A DNA stretch of 64,000 bases from Xenorhabdus thuongxuanensis (GTDB lineage Bacteria; Pseudomonadota; Gammaproteobacteria; Enterobacterales; Enterobacteriaceae), in assembly GCF_001908095.1 (NCBI RefSeq), contig NZ_MKGR01000001.1, positions 238,121 through 302,120 on the forward strand. The letters are read 5' to 3'. This document shows positions 1 to 10,156 of this stretch, one piece after another. How positions within the stretch are numbered: the first letter of the stretch is position 1; the number at the start of each line of letters is the position of its first letter. The notes beneath the pieces are model-generated. The model was not told the DNA's origin. It saw only the letters and a program-made list of their open reading frames with translations, and did no database searches. The position numbers and the translations under genes are program-made.

Positions 1-69
1 GAACGGAATTACGCCAGTATGTTGGCTCTGGCGTTTATCATTGTCTGGTTGCCCATGTGGGCTGAATGA
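1..69 (+). CDS. C-terminal end of a membrane protein, cut by the window edge
   Basis: Frame 1 is open from the first base to a TGA at 67-69 and gives 22 residues. The visible peptide is strongly hydrophobic (MLALAFIIVWLPMW) and ends in AE, as expected for a last transmembrane helix with a very short cytoplasmic tail. The start and most of the gene lie outside the window, so the family cannot be named. It is read in the same direction as the MFS gene 130 bases downstream. A chance open frame is possible because only 22 codons are seen. Confidence 0.4.
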   Translation, partial: ERNYASMLALAFIIVWLPMWAE

Positions 70-199
70 ATTATGACCTTAAAACATCAACAGACCCTAA
101 TGTCCGATAAAATAAATAGTCTTTATTATCATAAAAAGACAATAGCCATAATGCTAACCTTTCGAGCCATTACTTACTTATCAGCAAAAGAAAAAAATC

Positions 200-1348
200 A
201 TGCAAACTAAACCATCACTTTGGCTTGCTATCGCCTTGATGATGTTCCCGCAGATCGTAGAAACCACCTATAGCCCTGCATTAACTAGTATCGCCGCTGG
301 ATTTTCCGTCAACCCGGAGCAAGCTGCCCAAACACTATCACTCTACTTTTTTGCTTTTTCCTTTGGTGTTGTCGTATGGGGGCGTATGTGTGATGTCATT
401 GGCAGACGCCCAACTATTATTGCTGGCCTATCACTCTATGGTCTCGCTTCCCTGCTGGCATTATTGACACAACAATTTTGGTTATTACTCGTTGCCCGAA
501 TGTTATCTGCTTTCGGGGCCGCAGTTGGCTCTGTCGGCACACAAACCATTATGCGTGATACTTATCGTGGGGAAGAGTTAACACGTGTCTTTTCTGTCAT
601 GGGAATTGCCTTAGCAATCAGCCCTGCCATTGGCATGCTCAGTGGTTCAACATTGAACTATTTTGCTGGCTATAAAGCAGTCTTTGCTGGGTTAATTATT
701 CTGGCGATTATCCTGACCTGTTGGTCTATTGCCCGATTACCAGAAACTCGCCCAATCAACGTAACAAAAGTGGCTTTATTAAGCACAGTAATTATGATGC
801 TGAAAGATATTTCAATTTGGCGAAATGCGTTTTTGATCGCATTTTTCAATATTTGTTTATTCAGCTATTACCAATTAGCGCCATTTCGTTTCCAACAATT
901 TGGATTATCACAGAAAGTATTTGGTTATACTGGCCTGTTATTAACTTTCGGCGTTGTATTAGGCTCGCTATTAAACAAATATTTGTTAAAGCAACAATGG
1001 ATATCAACCCAATTAGTTGCCCTTGCCTCATTAATTAGTTTATTTAGTGGAATCGGTGTATACCTGCTCGAAAATAGCTGGCTCTTTATTTTTCCAATGG
1101 TAGGAATAGTCATCGCTTTTGGGCTAGCGATACCGAATATTTTATCTTCTGCATTAACCAACTATTCAGATAGGCTAGGCACTGCCGGTGCTTTACTTGG
1201 GTTATTTTACTATTTGCTGCTGGGGTTTGGTTTGGCACTTGCAGGCTGGAGTCAGGCATTAGGCAGCCTATTAATATGTTGTGGGAGCGCAATGATTGTT
1301 TTATCTCTCTTTCAAGATAAAAAGCCCCAACTTCCAAAATGGAAATAA
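200..1348 (+). CDS. MFS drug-type efflux transporter, Bcr/CflA-like
   Basis: The 382-residue product is hydrophobic throughout and fits a 12-helix inner-membrane major facilitator of the DHA1 class. The loop between helices 2 and 3 has the signature GRMCDVIGRRP at about residues 61-71 (motif A). The region LARMLSAFGAAVGSVGTQTIMRD resembles the Bcr/CflA branch (shown here only in part: ARMLSAFGAAVG). By family it should be a proton-driven exporter of small drugs or metabolites; the substrate cannot be read from sequence. The ATG at 200 follows an A-rich stretch with only a weak ribosome site (AAAAGAAAAAAATC). The gene converges with ybgI, 31 bases away. A structure pairing AGCCCC near 1322 with GGGGCT near 1356, around an inner small hairpin, may act as a weak terminator. 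It might equally export an endogenous natural product. Confidence 0.8.
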   Translation: MQTKPSLWLAIALMMFPQIVETTYSPALTSIAAGFSVNPEQAAQTLSLYFFAFSFGVVVWGRMCDVIGRRPTIIAGLSLYGLASLLALLTQQFWLLLVARMLSAFGAAVGSVGTQTIMRDTYRGEELTRVFSVMGIALAISPAIGMLSGSTLNYFAGYKAVFAGLIILAIILTCWSIARLPETRPINVTKVALLSTVIMMLKDISIWRNAFLIAFFNICLFSYYQLAPFRFQQFGLSQKVFGYTGLLLTFGVVLGSLLNKYLLKQQWISTQLVALASLISLFSGIGVYLLENSWLFIFPMVGIVIAFGLAIPNILSSALTNYSDRLGTAGALLGLFYYLLLGFGLALAGWSQALGSLLICCGSAMIVLSLFQDKKPQLPKWK

Positions 1349-1379
1349 AATCCAGGGGCTATATAGATTAGCTAAAAAA

Positions 1380-2123
1380 TCAAGCCGGATTGGGAATATC
1401 GATAAAAGTCACATCCAATCCATAATTATTTGCCAGCCATTCACCGAGCGCTTTGATACCATAGCGCTCTGTCGCATGGTGCCCTGCCGCAAAAAAATGC
1501 AGCCCCATTTCACGGGCAACATGGATAGTTTTTTCCGATACTTCTCCCGTCACAAAGGCATCAACACCAAACTCAGCTGCCTGTTCAATAAAACTTTGGC
1601 CGCCGCCTGTGCACCATGCCAGTGTGCGGATCTCTTCTGGTGCATTATCACCACAATGCAGTATCTTTCTCTCCAGGCTTTTTTCAAGACGTTCAATCAA
1701 TTCTGTCGGTGTAATAGGTTGATCAAAAGCACCATGAGGAAGAAGAGTATCAATTTCGCCGATAACTTTCACACCCATCTGACGCGCCAATTGGATATTG
1801 TTACCCAAAGTAGGATGGGCATCTAATGGCAGATGATAGCCATACAGGTTAATATCATTGCAAAGTAGTGTTTGCAAACGGCGACGCTTCATGCCACGGA
1901 TAACAGGAGATTCATTCTTCCAAAAGTATCCATGATGAACGATGATAGCATCCGCTTCAAGGCGAATAGCTTCATCCAATAGTGCCTGACAAGCTGTCAC
2001 GCCTGTAATCACCCTCTGGACATGGGAGCGGCCTTCCACCTGTAATCCATTGGGAGCGTAATCTTGAAATTCACTGTTCCTCAATTCCGTATTGAGCACA
2101 TGCTCCAATTCAACATTGTTCAT
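1380..2123 (-). CDS. ybgI: YbgI, NIF3-family dinuclear metal-binding protein
   Basis: A 247-residue protein matching E. coli YbgI in length and nearly throughout. Conserved metal-ligand regions are visible: VHHGYFW near residue 63 and HHATERYG near residue 215. NIF3 proteins form toroidal hexamers with a two-metal centre. E. coli YbgI has been described as a GTP cyclohydrolase 1 type 2 homologue, but its physiological role is uncertain. The frame stays open 15 codons upstream, but the start at 2123 is chosen because it gives MNNVELEHVL, aligned with the E. coli N-terminus, and has a clear AAGGGG ribosome site 7 bases ahead. It converges with the MFS gene. The E. coli neighbours dtpD and pxpBCA are not seen in the window. 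Confidence 0.93.
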   Translation of the reverse strand: MNNVELEHVLNTELRNSEFQDYAPNGLQVEGRSHVQRVITGVTACQALLDEAIRLEADAIIVHHGYFWKNESPVIRGMKRRRLQTLLCNDINLYGYHLPLDAHPTLGNNIQLARQMGVKVIGEIDTLLPHGAFDQPITPTELIERLEKSLERKILHCGDNAPEEIRTLAWCTGGGQSFIEQAAEFGVDAFVTGEVSEKTIHVAREMGLHFFAAGHHATERYGIKALGEWLANNYGLDVTFIDIPNPA

Positions 2124-2211
2124 CACATTCCCCTTGTCATTTAGCATTTTTTTCATCATAAAATACATATCTGCTATGGATTAAGTCAAAATAGATTGGT
2201 TATAAATCCAA

Positions 2212-2251
2212 TATAAAACAAAACACCTTGCCAGCATAAACCGACAAGGTG
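2212..2251 (-). terminator. Rho-independent terminator after ybfA
   Basis: Read on the minus strand, arms CACCTTG (2251-2245) and CAAGGTG (2230-2224) pair around a 14-base loop and are followed by TTTTGTTTTA. It lies about 80 bases past the ybfA stop and before ybgI on the same strand, so it should separate their transcription. Confidence 0.65.
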
Positions 2252-2301
2252 CCAAGATACTATATCCAAGATACTACAGTTCAAGATGTTATATTCAAAA
2301 T
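2252..2301. repeat. Degenerate tandem repeat, unit about 14-15 bases
   Basis: Three to four imperfect copies follow one another: CCAAGATACTATAT, CCAAGATACTACAGT, TCAAGATGTTATAT and a partial TCAAAATG. The array lies between the ybfA stop and the ybfA terminator hairpin. Function unknown; slippage-prone intergenic DNA is the simplest reading. Confidence 0.5.
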
Positions 2302-2330
2302 GCCCGGTTAGGCTCAGTCATAATGCCGTT

Positions 2331-2540
2331 TTAGCGATTCCGAGTCTCTAAAGTCATTTCTGAACATTCCAGCCATACTGGCTTATCACTGGTTTTTCGC
2401 CATACTTTATACAGATAGCTATAAAAACGGGCACGATCACGACGAAACAGCATAACAGGAAGTGCAATGACACCCAGTGATATAGCGCCAATACGCCGCA
2501 AGAGAATCTGATGCCAAGAGTATGCACGATATGTAGACAT
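2331..2540 (-). CDS. ybfA: YbfA family small protein
   Basis: A 69-residue protein resembling E. coli YbfA (68 residues). The conserved block [17 protein letters not shown] followed by SDKPVW is diagnostic. A hydrophobic stretch near the middle ([16 protein letters not shown]) predicts one transmembrane helix, so it is probably an inner-membrane protein of unknown function. The frame continues 24 codons upstream, but the start at 2540 (MSTYRAYSW) matches the family length and has a G-rich ribosome site (GGGGGC) four bases ahead. In E. coli the gene also sits next to kdpFABC and is transcribed divergently from it, as here. Confidence 0.88.
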   Translation of the reverse strand: MSTYRAYSWHQILLRRIGAISLGVIALPVMLFRRDRARFYSYLYKVWRKTSDKPVWLECSEMTLETRNR

Positions 2541-2888
2541 TGATGCCCCCCATGGGCTTAACCTGTAATATGCATAAAATTTTATCTGATAAAATGAAAA
2601 CTTACTACTCATCCGACCACTTTTTTAGTGGTATAAATCACTTTTTTCCATGATTTTGTAATTTAATTACAAAATCATTCTTAAACAGAAACAAAACAAA
2701 CAAATTGAAAACAAAAAATTAACTCTGCATAGTTTGCTACACTTGCCTTATGATGCTTTATAGATGAATTCCGCAGATTATTTATATTTTTTTACGCTTT
2801 CGAGAACTCTTTTAATAACTTCTTTGTATGATATTTCTATGCTGTAACTGATTATTTCTTAAAGAAATAAGCAAGGAGATAAATCACC
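2541..2888. promoter_or_regulatory. Divergent ybfA / kdp control region
   Basis: This 348-base AT-rich spacer holds no gene but must carry the promoters of ybfA (left) and kdpFABC (right). A short palindrome, ACCACT-TTTTT-AGTGGT at 2616-2632, lies close to the ybfA start. KdpE normally activates kdp from a T-rich site in this position in E. coli; I could not pick out a convincing KdpE site by eye. The kdpF ribosome site AAGGAG at about 2872-2877 closes the region. Confidence 0.5.
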
Positions 2889-2978
2889 ATGAATATCTTC
2901 CTGATCCTTGGCATTTTTCTGGTGACGCTATTACTGGGCTATCTTATTTATGCGTTATTAAATGCGGAGGATTTCTAA
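2889..2978 (+). CDS. kdpF: KdpF, small subunit of the potassium-transporting P-type ATPase
   Basis: A 29-residue single-helix membrane peptide (MNIFLILGIFLVTLLLGY and onward, ending NAEDF), the same length as E. coli KdpF and with the same C-terminal NAE-F pattern. KdpF is a stabilising subunit of the KdpFABC high-affinity potassium pump in the inner membrane. It has a strong ribosome site (AAGGAG, 11 bases before ATG). Its TAA at 2976-2978 directly abuts the kdpA ATG at 2979, and GGAGG inside its last codons serves as the kdpA ribosome site, so the two are translationally coupled. Confidence 0.95.
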   Translation: MNIFLILGIFLVTLLLGYLIYALLNAEDF

Positions 2979-4676
2979 ATGGCAATATCCGCTTTTTTAC
3001 TAATTGCCAGTTTCCTGCTCATACTGTTTCTATTGGGTAAACCTCTTGGTAACCTGATTGCCAGACTCGTCGAAGGAGAACTACCTCGCTGGTTGATAAA
3101 AACAGAAACCATCCTGTGGCGTTGTTGTGGCCTGAAGAAACCTGGTAGTAATGTCAAAGAAATGAACTGGTGGCAGTATGCTCTCGCCATCCTCATATTC
3201 AACATAGCCGGACTATTACTACTGTTTACACTGCTGATCAGTCAAGGTCATCTGCCACTGAATCCACAACATTTTGTTGGCATGAGATGGGATCTAGCCC
3301 TTAATACCACGATCAGTTTTATCACTAATACCAATTGGCAAGCTTATAGCGGAGAAAATACCCTCAGTTACCTGAGCCAAATGGCCGGATTGACTGTTCA
3401 GAATTTTCTGTCTGCGGCAACGGGAATTGCTGTGGCTTTTGCCTTAATGCGGGCGTTTTCCCGTCAAGGCACTAAAACAATGGGAAATGCGTGGATCGAC
3501 ATCACACGCATCACTGTATATCTCTTGCTGCCGCTTGCGATTATTGTGGCCTTATTCTTTGTCAGTCAAGGTGTTATCCAAAACTTTTCTCCCTATGCCC
3601 TCATCCACTCTCTTGAGGGGCAACAACAATTACTGCCTATGGGGCCAGTCGCTTCCCAAGAAGCTATAAAACTTTTGGGCACTAATGGTGGAGGATTTTT
3701 TGGGGCAAACTCAGCCCATCCATTTGAAAACCCAACTTCACTTAGTAACTTTGTCCAGATCCTGGCTATTTTCTTGATCCCTTGTGCATTATGTTTCGCA
3801 TTCGGTCTGGTTGTTGGCGACAATCGACAGGGATATGCCCTGCTGTGGGCAATGAGCATTATTTTCATTATTGCTACCAGCGTTGTAATGTATGCAGAAA
3901 CCGCGGGCAATACCCAGCTCATACATTCCAATATCGGTAACCACTTTAATATGGAAGGCAAAGAGGCTCGTTTTGGTATCCTTGCCTCTTCTCTCTATAG
4001 CGTTGTGACGACAGCCGCTTCCTGTGGTGCCGTAAATGCGATGCATGACTCCTTTACCGCACTGGGTGGTATGATACCCCTTTGGTTGATGCAGATTGGT
4101 GAAGTCATATTCGGTGGGGCAGGTTCTGGCCTTTATGGCATATTACTGTTCGTTCTACTTGCCGTATTTATTGCAGGCTTGATGATTGGCCGGGCACCAG
4201 AATACTTAGGCAAAAAAATCGATGTTTATGACATGAAAATGGTCGCATTGGCGATTTTAATCACGCCTTCGCTTGTTTTATTGGGAACCGCTCTGGCAAT
4301 TTCAATCGACGTAGGTCGCAGCGCTATTGCAAATCCCGGCGCTCATGGCTTTACCGAAGTGCTTTATGCTTTCTCATCCGCTGCCAATAACAATGGCAGT
4401 GCCTTTGCCGGACTCAATGCCAACAATGCCTTTTACAACCTATTGTTGGGCGTCATCATGTTTCTTGGGCGCTTTGGTATCATTCTGCCTGTTCTGGCAA
4501 TCGCAGGTTCCATGGTTAACAAAAAACGCCAGCCGATTAGCAGTGGCACTTTACCAACCCACGGTTCGCTTTTCATTGGATTATTAATTCTGGTCATTCT
4601 ACTAATTGGTGCCCTTACGTTTATTCCTTCCTTGGCTCTAGGCCCTATCGCAGAACACCTACAACTTTGGCCGTGA
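2979..4676 (+). CDS. kdpA: KdpA, potassium-binding channel-like subunit of the Kdp ATPase
   Basis: A 565-residue polytopic membrane protein (E. coli 557) that binds and admits potassium before ATP-driven transport. The four channel-like selectivity-filter segments are all present: [12 protein letters not shown] near residue 112, [19 protein letters not shown] near 233, [14 protein letters not shown] near 346 and [15 protein letters not shown] near 466. It is the second gene of kdpFABC; kdpB follows after 16 bases. The pump is made under potassium limitation in relatives. No truncation or missing key residue is seen. Confidence 0.97.
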   Translation: MAISAFLLIASFLLILFLLGKPLGNLIARLVEGELPRWLIKTETILWRCCGLKKPGSNVKEMNWWQYALAILIFNIAGLLLLFTLLISQGHLPLNPQHFVGMRWDLALNTTISFITNTNWQAYSGENTLSYLSQMAGLTVQNFLSAATGIAVAFALMRAFSRQGTKTMGNAWIDITRITVYLLLPLAIIVALFFVSQGVIQNFSPYALIHSLEGQQQLLPMGPVASQEAIKLLGTNGGGFFGANSAHPFENPTSLSNFVQILAIFLIPCALCFAFGLVVGDNRQGYALLWAMSIIFIIATSVVMYAETAGNTQLIHSNIGNHFNMEGKEARFGILASSLYSVVTTAASCGAVNAMHDSFTALGGMIPLWLMQIGEVIFGGAGSGLYGILLFVLLAVFIAGLMIGRAPEYLGKKIDVYDMKMVALAILITPSLVLLGTALAISIDVGRSAIANPGAHGFTEVLYAFSSAANNNGSAFAGLNANNAFYNLLLGVIMFLGRFGIILPVLAIAGSMVNKKRQPISSGTLPTHGSLFIGLLILVILLIGALTFIPSLALGPIAEHLQLWP

Positions 4677-4692
4677 GAATGTGAGATAACGC

Positions 4693-6759
4693 ATGAAAAA
4701 TAAACAACAAGTATTATTTGAACCAACTTTAATTCGCCATGCACTTATCGATTCGTTAAAAAAATGCCATCCGGCTCAACAATGGCGCAATCCGGTCATG
4801 TTCGTTGTTTATGTGGGAAGTTGTCTGACCACTGCTTTATGGATCGGCATATTAATGGGGCAATTAACGGGCAGCGCGCTCTTTACCGGTGCCATTGCTC
4901 TCTGGCTATGGTTTACCGTACTGTTTGCCAACTTTGCAGAAGCGCTGGCTGAAGGACGTAGCAAAGCTCAAGCATCCAGCCTGAAAGGGATAAAAAGAAC
5001 TAATTGGGCGACCAAACTAACATCAGCCAGCCGTGAGGCTACAAAAGGAAAAGTCACTTCTGACACTTTGCGCAAAGGCGATATTGTGCTGGTGGAATCC
5101 GGAGAAATTATTCCTTGTGATGGAGAAGTCCTTGAAGGAGGAGCTTCCGTTGATGAAAGTGCTATTACAGGGGAATCTGCGCCAGTTATCCGCGAATCTG
5201 GCGGCGATTTTTCCTCTGTCACTGGCGGTACGCGAGTTTTATCAGATTGGTTAATCATCGAATGCACAGTCAATCCGGGAGAAACCTTTTTAGACAGAAT
5301 GATCTCAATGGTTGAAGGAGCTAAGCGACGTAAAACACCCAATGAAATAGCCCTCACCATTCTACTCACTGCACTGACCATTATTTTCCTGCTGGTCTGT
5401 ATAAGCCTGCTACCTTTTTCCTTGTTCAGTGTCCAAGCCAACCAATCTGGTGTCCCTATTACACTTACTGTATTGAGTGCCTTACTGGTTTGCCTGATCC
5501 CCACCACTATTGGTGGATTACTGTCAGCCATTGGTGTTGCAGGCATGAGCCGTATGCTGGGAGCCAATGTCATTGCCACCAGCGGACGAGCCATCGAAGC
5601 CGCTGGGGATGTAGATGTTTTACTACTCGATAAAACTGGCACTATCACGCTAGGAAATCGTCAGGCATCCCAGTTTTTACCCGCACCGAGCGTCACAGAA
5701 CGGCAGTTGGCTGATGCTGCTCAACTCTCTTCCCTTGCAGATGAAACCCCTGAAGGACGCAGTATCGTGATTTTAGCGAAACAACGTTTCAATATGCGTG
5801 AACGTGATCTTCGAGAATTAAAAGCGACATTTGTCCCCTTCTCTGCAATGACCCGCATGAGTGGCGTCAATATTGGTAATCGCATGATCCGCAAAGGTGC
5901 TGTCGATGCTATTCGCCGCCATATTGAAGCTAATCATAGCCATTTCCCTGATGTGATTGACCAATTGGTACAGCAAGTTGCGCATAAGGGGGAAACACCC
6001 TTGGTTGTTGCTGAGAATCAGCAAGTCTTAGGAGTTGTTGCCTTAAAAGATATTGTGAAAGGCGGAATTAAAGAACGCTTCAGTGAAATGCGCAAAATGG
6101 GGATCAAGACTGTCATGATCACGGGTGACAATCATCTCACTGCCGCGGCAATTGCCGCCGAAGCTGGTGTTGATGACTTTCTGGCAGAAGCCACTCCCGA
6201 AGCGAAACTCGCCCTTATCCGTCAATATCAATCCGAAGGACGCCTGGTTGCCATGACGGGTGATGGTACAAACGATGCGCCTGCGCTAGCACAAGCAGAT
6301 GTTGCCGTTGCCATGAATTCAGGCACACAAGCAGCGAAAGAAGCTGGCAATATGGTTGACTTAGATTCCAATCCCACTAAGTTGATCGAGGTTGTACATA
6401 TCGGCAAGCAGATGCTAATGACCCGCGGGGCTTTGACCACATTCAGTATTGCCAATGATATTGCCAAATATTTTGCCATCATTCCCGCCGCCTTTTCGGT
6501 CACGTATCCACAACTTAATGTGTTGAACATCATGCATCTTCACTCTCCAGAATCTGCGGTACTGTCTGCGGTTATCTTCAATGCGATAATCATAATCTTT
6601 TTACTGCCATTGGCCCTAAAAGGCGTCAGTTATCGCCCAATGAATGCATTGTCACTCTTGCGCCGGAATCTATGGGTATATGGCCTTGGTGGCCTGCTGG
6701 TGCCTTTTGTTGGTATCAAGCTGATTGATATATTGCTCACTGCCTTAATGTTTAACTAA
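4693..6759 (+). CDS. kdpB: KdpB, catalytic P-type ATPase subunit of the Kdp pump
   Basis: A 688-residue P-type ATPase (E. coli 682). The phosphorylated aspartate lies in DKTGTIT (Asp313). The actuator loop TGES occurs in AITGESAPV, and the nucleotide and hinge motifs MITGDN and [17 protein letters not shown] follow. Membrane helices flank these domains as in the family. It hydrolyses ATP to drive potassium uptake through KdpA in the inner membrane. Starts after a 16-base gap from kdpA with a weak GTGAGA ribosome site. All catalytic motifs are intact, so the pump should be functional. Confidence 0.97.
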   Translation: MKNKQQVLFEPTLIRHALIDSLKKCHPAQQWRNPVMFVVYVGSCLTTALWIGILMGQLTGSALFTGAIALWLWFTVLFANFAEALAEGRSKAQASSLKGIKRTNWATKLTSASREATKGKVTSDTLRKGDIVLVESGEIIPCDGEVLEGGASVDESAITGESAPVIRESGGDFSSVTGGTRVLSDWLIIECTVNPGETFLDRMISMVEGAKRRKTPNEIALTILLTALTIIFLLVCISLLPFSLFSVQANQSGVPITLTVLSALLVCLIPTTIGGLLSAIGVAGMSRMLGANVIATSGRAIEAAGDVDVLLLDKTGTITLGNRQASQFLPAPSVTERQLADAAQLSSLADETPEGRSIVILAKQRFNMRERDLRELKATFVPFSAMTRMSGVNIGNRMIRKGAVDAIRRHIEANHSHFPDVIDQLVQQVAHKGETPLVVAENQQVLGVVALKDIVKGGIKERFSEMRKMGIKTVMITGDNHLTAAAIAAEAGVDDFLAEATPEAKLALIRQYQSEGRLVAMTGDGTNDAPALAQADVAVAMNSGTQAAKEAGNMVDLDSNPTKLIEVVHIGKQMLMTRGALTTFSIANDIAKYFAIIPAAFSVTYPQLNVLNIMHLHSPESAVLSAVIFNAIIIIFLLPLALKGVSYRPMNALSLLRRNLWVYGLGGLLVPFVGIKLIDILLTALMFN

Positions 6760-6814
6760 CGATCTTTTCACTACAGCGTATTTAAAAATCGGGCTTCAAA
6801 TAAGGTGATGAAAA

Positions 6815-7414
6815 ATGATCTGGTTACGTTCCTCCATTGTTCTGCTGGTATTTCTTAGCTTAATCACGGGGATTGCCTATCCACTACTGGTGACGGGAAT
6901 ATCAGAGTTTTTATTTCCCCATCAAGCTAAAGGCTCGCTAATAGAGCAGAATGGCAAACTGGTTGGCTCTGAATTAATTGGTCAAAATTTTACCAAAGCC
7001 ATCTATTTTCATGGGCGACCTTCCATGACGGCCGAAAAACCGTACAACACTCTGTCATCTGGAGGCAGTAATCTCGCTTTAACCAATCCTGCATTGAGCA
7101 GTAAAATACACCAAAACATTATCCAGGTACGTTTATTTAACCATCCCGAAAATTCTCCAATCCCTGTTGATTTAATCATGGCATCGGGTAGCGGGCTCGA
7201 TCCCCATATATCCCCTGAAGCGGCTGAATTTCAGGCACAACGCGTGGCGATAGCCCGTCATATACCACTTACAGTCATCCATAAACTCATTGGGCAACAT
7301 ATTCAATATCCCCTGCTGGAATATATGGGGCAGCCCATAGTCAATGTACTGGAACTGAATCTGGCGTTAGATAATCTGAACCAAAAAGGCAGATTAAGAT
7401 ATGGAACAAAATGA
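6815..7414 (+). CDS. kdpC: KdpC, assembly/stabilising subunit of the Kdp ATPase
   Basis: A 199-residue protein (E. coli 190) with one N-terminal transmembrane helix (about residues 5-27) and a periplasmic domain. Family motifs visible are FHGRPS, GGSNLALTNP, ASGSGLDPHISPEAA and QRVAIAR. KdpC supports nucleotide and potassium affinity of the KdpFABC complex. The ATG at 6815 follows TAAGGTGATG. An ATG at 6808 is out of frame. The last 14 bases overlap the kdpD start, which suggests coupled translation of pump and sensor. Confidence 0.95.
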   Translation: MIWLRSSIVLLVFLSLITGIAYPLLVTGISEFLFPHQAKGSLIEQNGKLVGSELIGQNFTKAIYFHGRPSMTAEKPYNTLSSGGSNLALTNPALSSKIHQNIIQVRLFNHPENSPIPVDLIMASGSGLDPHISPEAAEFQAQRVAIARHIPLTVIHKLIGQHIQYPLLEYMGQPIVNVLELNLALDNLNQKGRLRYGTK

Positions 7415-10103
7415 ACTACAACGCCCTGATCCTGACGAATTACTGACACTGGCAAACGAAAAACCACGTGGCAAGCTAAAAATATTTTTTGGTGCTTGTG
7501 CGGGTGTCGGCAAAACTTATGCCATGCTGCAAGAAGCTCAACGGCTGCTGGCGCAAGGGTTAGATGTCATTGTCGGTGTTGTTGAAACCCATGATCGACA
7601 AGAGACCTCAGCTCTACTGAAAGGTTTACCCCAATTACCAGCAAAATATTTCCGCCATAATGAACGCAGGATAGCGGCATTTGATATTGATGCCGCTCTT
7701 GCCCGCCATCCGGCCATTATTCTGATGGATGAACTAGCATTCAGTAACCCTAAAGGTTGTCGCCACCCGAAGCGCTGGCAAGATGTCGAAGAATTACTGG
7801 AAGCTGGCATTGATGTACTGACGACTGTCAATGTGCAACATTTGGAAAGTTTGAATGATATTGTCGGCGGTATTACCGGTATTCGCGTACGGGAAACCGT
7901 TCCTGATCATATCTTTGATCAGGCCGATGACGTTGTTCTAGTCGATCTTCCGCCTGATGATCTACGTCAGCGGCTCAACGATGGTAAGGTTTATATTTCA
8001 GGTCAGGCAGAGCGTGCCATTGAACATTTTTTTCGCAAAGGGAATCTGATTGCCCTGCGTGAATTGGCGTTGCGTCGCACGGCAGATCGCGTAGATGACC
8101 AAATGCGTGCTTTTCGTGATACTCGAGGAAAAGAACCCGTATGGCATACGCAAGAGAATTTACTGCTGTGTATTGGCTACAACGCCGGCAATGAAAAACT
8201 GGTTCGAAAAGCCGCTCGCCTGGCAGCAAAACTCAACTGTACCTGGCATGCTGTTTACGTTGAAACCCCCAAACTACATCGATTGCCAGAAGGCAAACGA
8301 CGTACCATTTTGCAAGCCTTAAAGCTGGCACAAGATCTGGGGGCTGAAACCGCAACACTCTCCGACTCTGATGAAGAAAAAGCCATCCTGCGCTACGCCA
8401 GAGAGCATAACCTAGGTAAAATCCTTATTGGCCGCTATTACAATTCACAGGTAAATTTTTTCGGCTTTAAATGGTATCGTGACTTTTCAGAGCGTCTGGG
8501 AAAACTCGGCCCTGATTTGGATTTGATTATTGTTGCGTTGGAAGATAAAAAAAACAGCGGCAAAGAACCAAAAGATAACCGAACATTCAATGATAAATGG
8601 CGAGTCCCGATTCAAGGTTTTTTGATGGCTATTGTACTCTGTGCCCTGATTACCCTCTTTTCCCGAACCTTCTTGCTGACCCTGGATAAAGCCAACCTGG
8701 TGGCGCTCTACCTGCTCGGTGTTGTCATTATCGCGCTGTTTTATGGTCGTTGGCCATCTGTCTTTGCTGCTTTTGTCAATGTCATCAGTTTTGATCTTTT
8801 CTTTGTCCAACCACGTTGGTCATTGGAAGTCAAAAACATACAATATCTGCTCACACTGACTGTAATGCTGATTGTCGGGGCAGTTGTTGGAAACCTTACC
8901 GCAGGTATACGCTATCAAGCCAGAGTAGCTCGTTATCGCGAACAACGAACACGGCACCTATATGAAATAACTCGGACACTGAGCAAAGTTCTGAACGAAG
9001 AAGACGTAGCCCGTATTAGCTATCACTTTCTATCCAACAGCTTTCAGGCAAAAACAGGGCTGCTGCTGCCAGATAGCAACCAGCATTTATATCAAGTTAA
9101 ATCCCATAATGGTGGTCAAATGCAGATCGATGAAGCGATCGCCAAATGGTGTTTTGAGAAAAAACAACCTGCTGGAGCTGGTACTGATACATTACCGGGT
9201 GTCCCTTATCAATTATTGCCTATCGCTACGCCCTCGCAGGTTTTTGCCGTACTTGCTATTGAATCCCCTAACCAGCGCCAGTTACTAGTACCGGAACAAC
9301 AGCGGTTATTACAAATCTTCACGGGACTCATTGCCAATGCGCTGGAACGCTTGCACCTGACTCGCAGAGCAGAATCCGCTAGGTTAGAAACTGAGCGGGA
9401 ACAGTTGCGTAATTCATTATTGGCAGCACTATCTCACGACTTACTTACTCCGTTGACCGTACTATTCGGGCAGGCTGAAATACTGATGTTGGATTTATCG
9501 ACAGAAAGTTCGCCCCATACCCAACAAGTTAACCAAATTCGCCAGCAAATTCTCAGCCTTTCGCGACTGGTCAATAACCTGCTTGATATGGCACGACTGC
9601 AATCAGGTGGCATTCAGCTTAATCTTGAATGGTATCCACTGGAAGAAATTGTCGGCAATGCCTTGCACTCTCTGGAACATACCCTCAATCACTATACTGT
9701 TGAACTTTCTTTACCTAACGATTTATTACTACATTGTGATGCCGCCTTATTGGAACGTGTTTTTATCAACCTACTGGAAAATGCCATTAAATACACTGAT
9801 GAACAGACTCCCTTGGGTATACAAGCTACAATAGAAAAAATACAGGTACATATTGAAGTTTGGGATGCAGGCACAGGAATTCCACAAGGGCAAGAAAAGC
9901 TTATTTTTGATAAATTCTCACGCATCAGCAAAGAATCGGCTATTCCTGGTGTCGGATTAGGTTTGGCGATCTGCCGCTCCATTATTGAAATCCACGGTGG
10001 AAAAATATGGGCGGCTAACAATAAAAAAGGCGGGGCTAGTTTTCATTTTCTTCTACCGTTGAAAGAGCCACCCAAAATTGAAAATGCTCTCAACAATATG
10101 TAA
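7401..10103 (+). CDS. kdpD: KdpD, sensor histidine kinase for potassium limitation
   Basis: A 900-residue kinase (E. coli 894). Order: N-terminal KdpD domain with a Walker A-type motif GACAGVGKT at about 30-38; a universal-stress-like domain at about 250-375; four clustered membrane helices at about 400-500 (DUF4118); a GAF-like region; HisKA with the phosphorylated His679 in SHDLLTPLT; and an ATPase domain with ENAIKY, DAGTGI and GVGLGLAI. In E. coli it phosphorylates KdpE, which switches on kdpFABC. The notable point is context: kdpE, which overlaps kdpD in E. coli, is absent. Only 53 bases follow before a convergent pullulanase gene. The H-box has Leu where E. coli has Arg (SHDLRTPLT), which is not expected to abolish function. 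The partner regulator must be elsewhere or lost. Confidence 0.95.
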   Translation: MEQNELQRPDPDELLTLANEKPRGKLKIFFGACAGVGKTYAMLQEAQRLLAQGLDVIVGVVETHDRQETSALLKGLPQLPAKYFRHNERRIAAFDIDAALARHPAIILMDELAFSNPKGCRHPKRWQDVEELLEAGIDVLTTVNVQHLESLNDIVGGITGIRVRETVPDHIFDQADDVVLVDLPPDDLRQRLNDGKVYISGQAERAIEHFFRKGNLIALRELALRRTADRVDDQMRAFRDTRGKEPVWHTQENLLLCIGYNAGNEKLVRKAARLAAKLNCTWHAVYVETPKLHRLPEGKRRTILQALKLAQDLGAETATLSDSDEEKAILRYAREHNLGKILIGRYYNSQVNFFGFKWYRDFSERLGKLGPDLDLIIVALEDKKNSGKEPKDNRTFNDKWRVPIQGFLMAIVLCALITLFSRTFLLTLDKANLVALYLLGVVIIALFYGRWPSVFAAFVNVISFDLFFVQPRWSLEVKNIQYLLTLTVMLIVGAVVGNLTAGIRYQARVARYREQRTRHLYEITRTLSKVLNEEDVARISYHFLSNSFQAKTGLLLPDSNQHLYQVKSHNGGQMQIDEAIAKWCFEKKQPAGAGTDTLPGVPYQLLPIATPSQVFAVLAIESPNQRQLLVPEQQRLLQIFTGLIANALERLHLTRRAESARLETEREQLRNSLLAALSHDLLTPLTVLFGQAEILMLDLSTESSPHTQQVNQIRQQILSLSRLVNNLLDMARLQSGGIQLNLEWYPLEEIVGNALHSLEHTLNHYTVELSLPNDLLLHCDAALLERVFINLLENAIKYTDEQTPLGIQATIEKIQVHIEVWDAGTGIPQGQEKLIFDKFSRISKESAIPGVGLGLAICRSIIEIHGGKIWAANNKKGGASFHFLLPLKEPPKIENALNNM

Positions 10104-10156
10104 ATAAAAATGGGTCCGCCCCAAAACTCAATTATTCAAACACATACCTGATTTCG

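Noticed and set aside
119-140. Hairpin GTCTTT...AAAGAC as terminator of the partial gene at the window start
   Set aside because: The stem is only six bases, AT-rich, and no T-run follows, so it is too weak to list.
2616-2632. KdpE-binding site in the palindrome ACCACT-TTTTT-AGTGGT
   Set aside because: It lies near ybfA, 256 bases from kdpF, and does not resemble the T-rich KdpE site of E. coli. Kept only as an unnamed palindrome.
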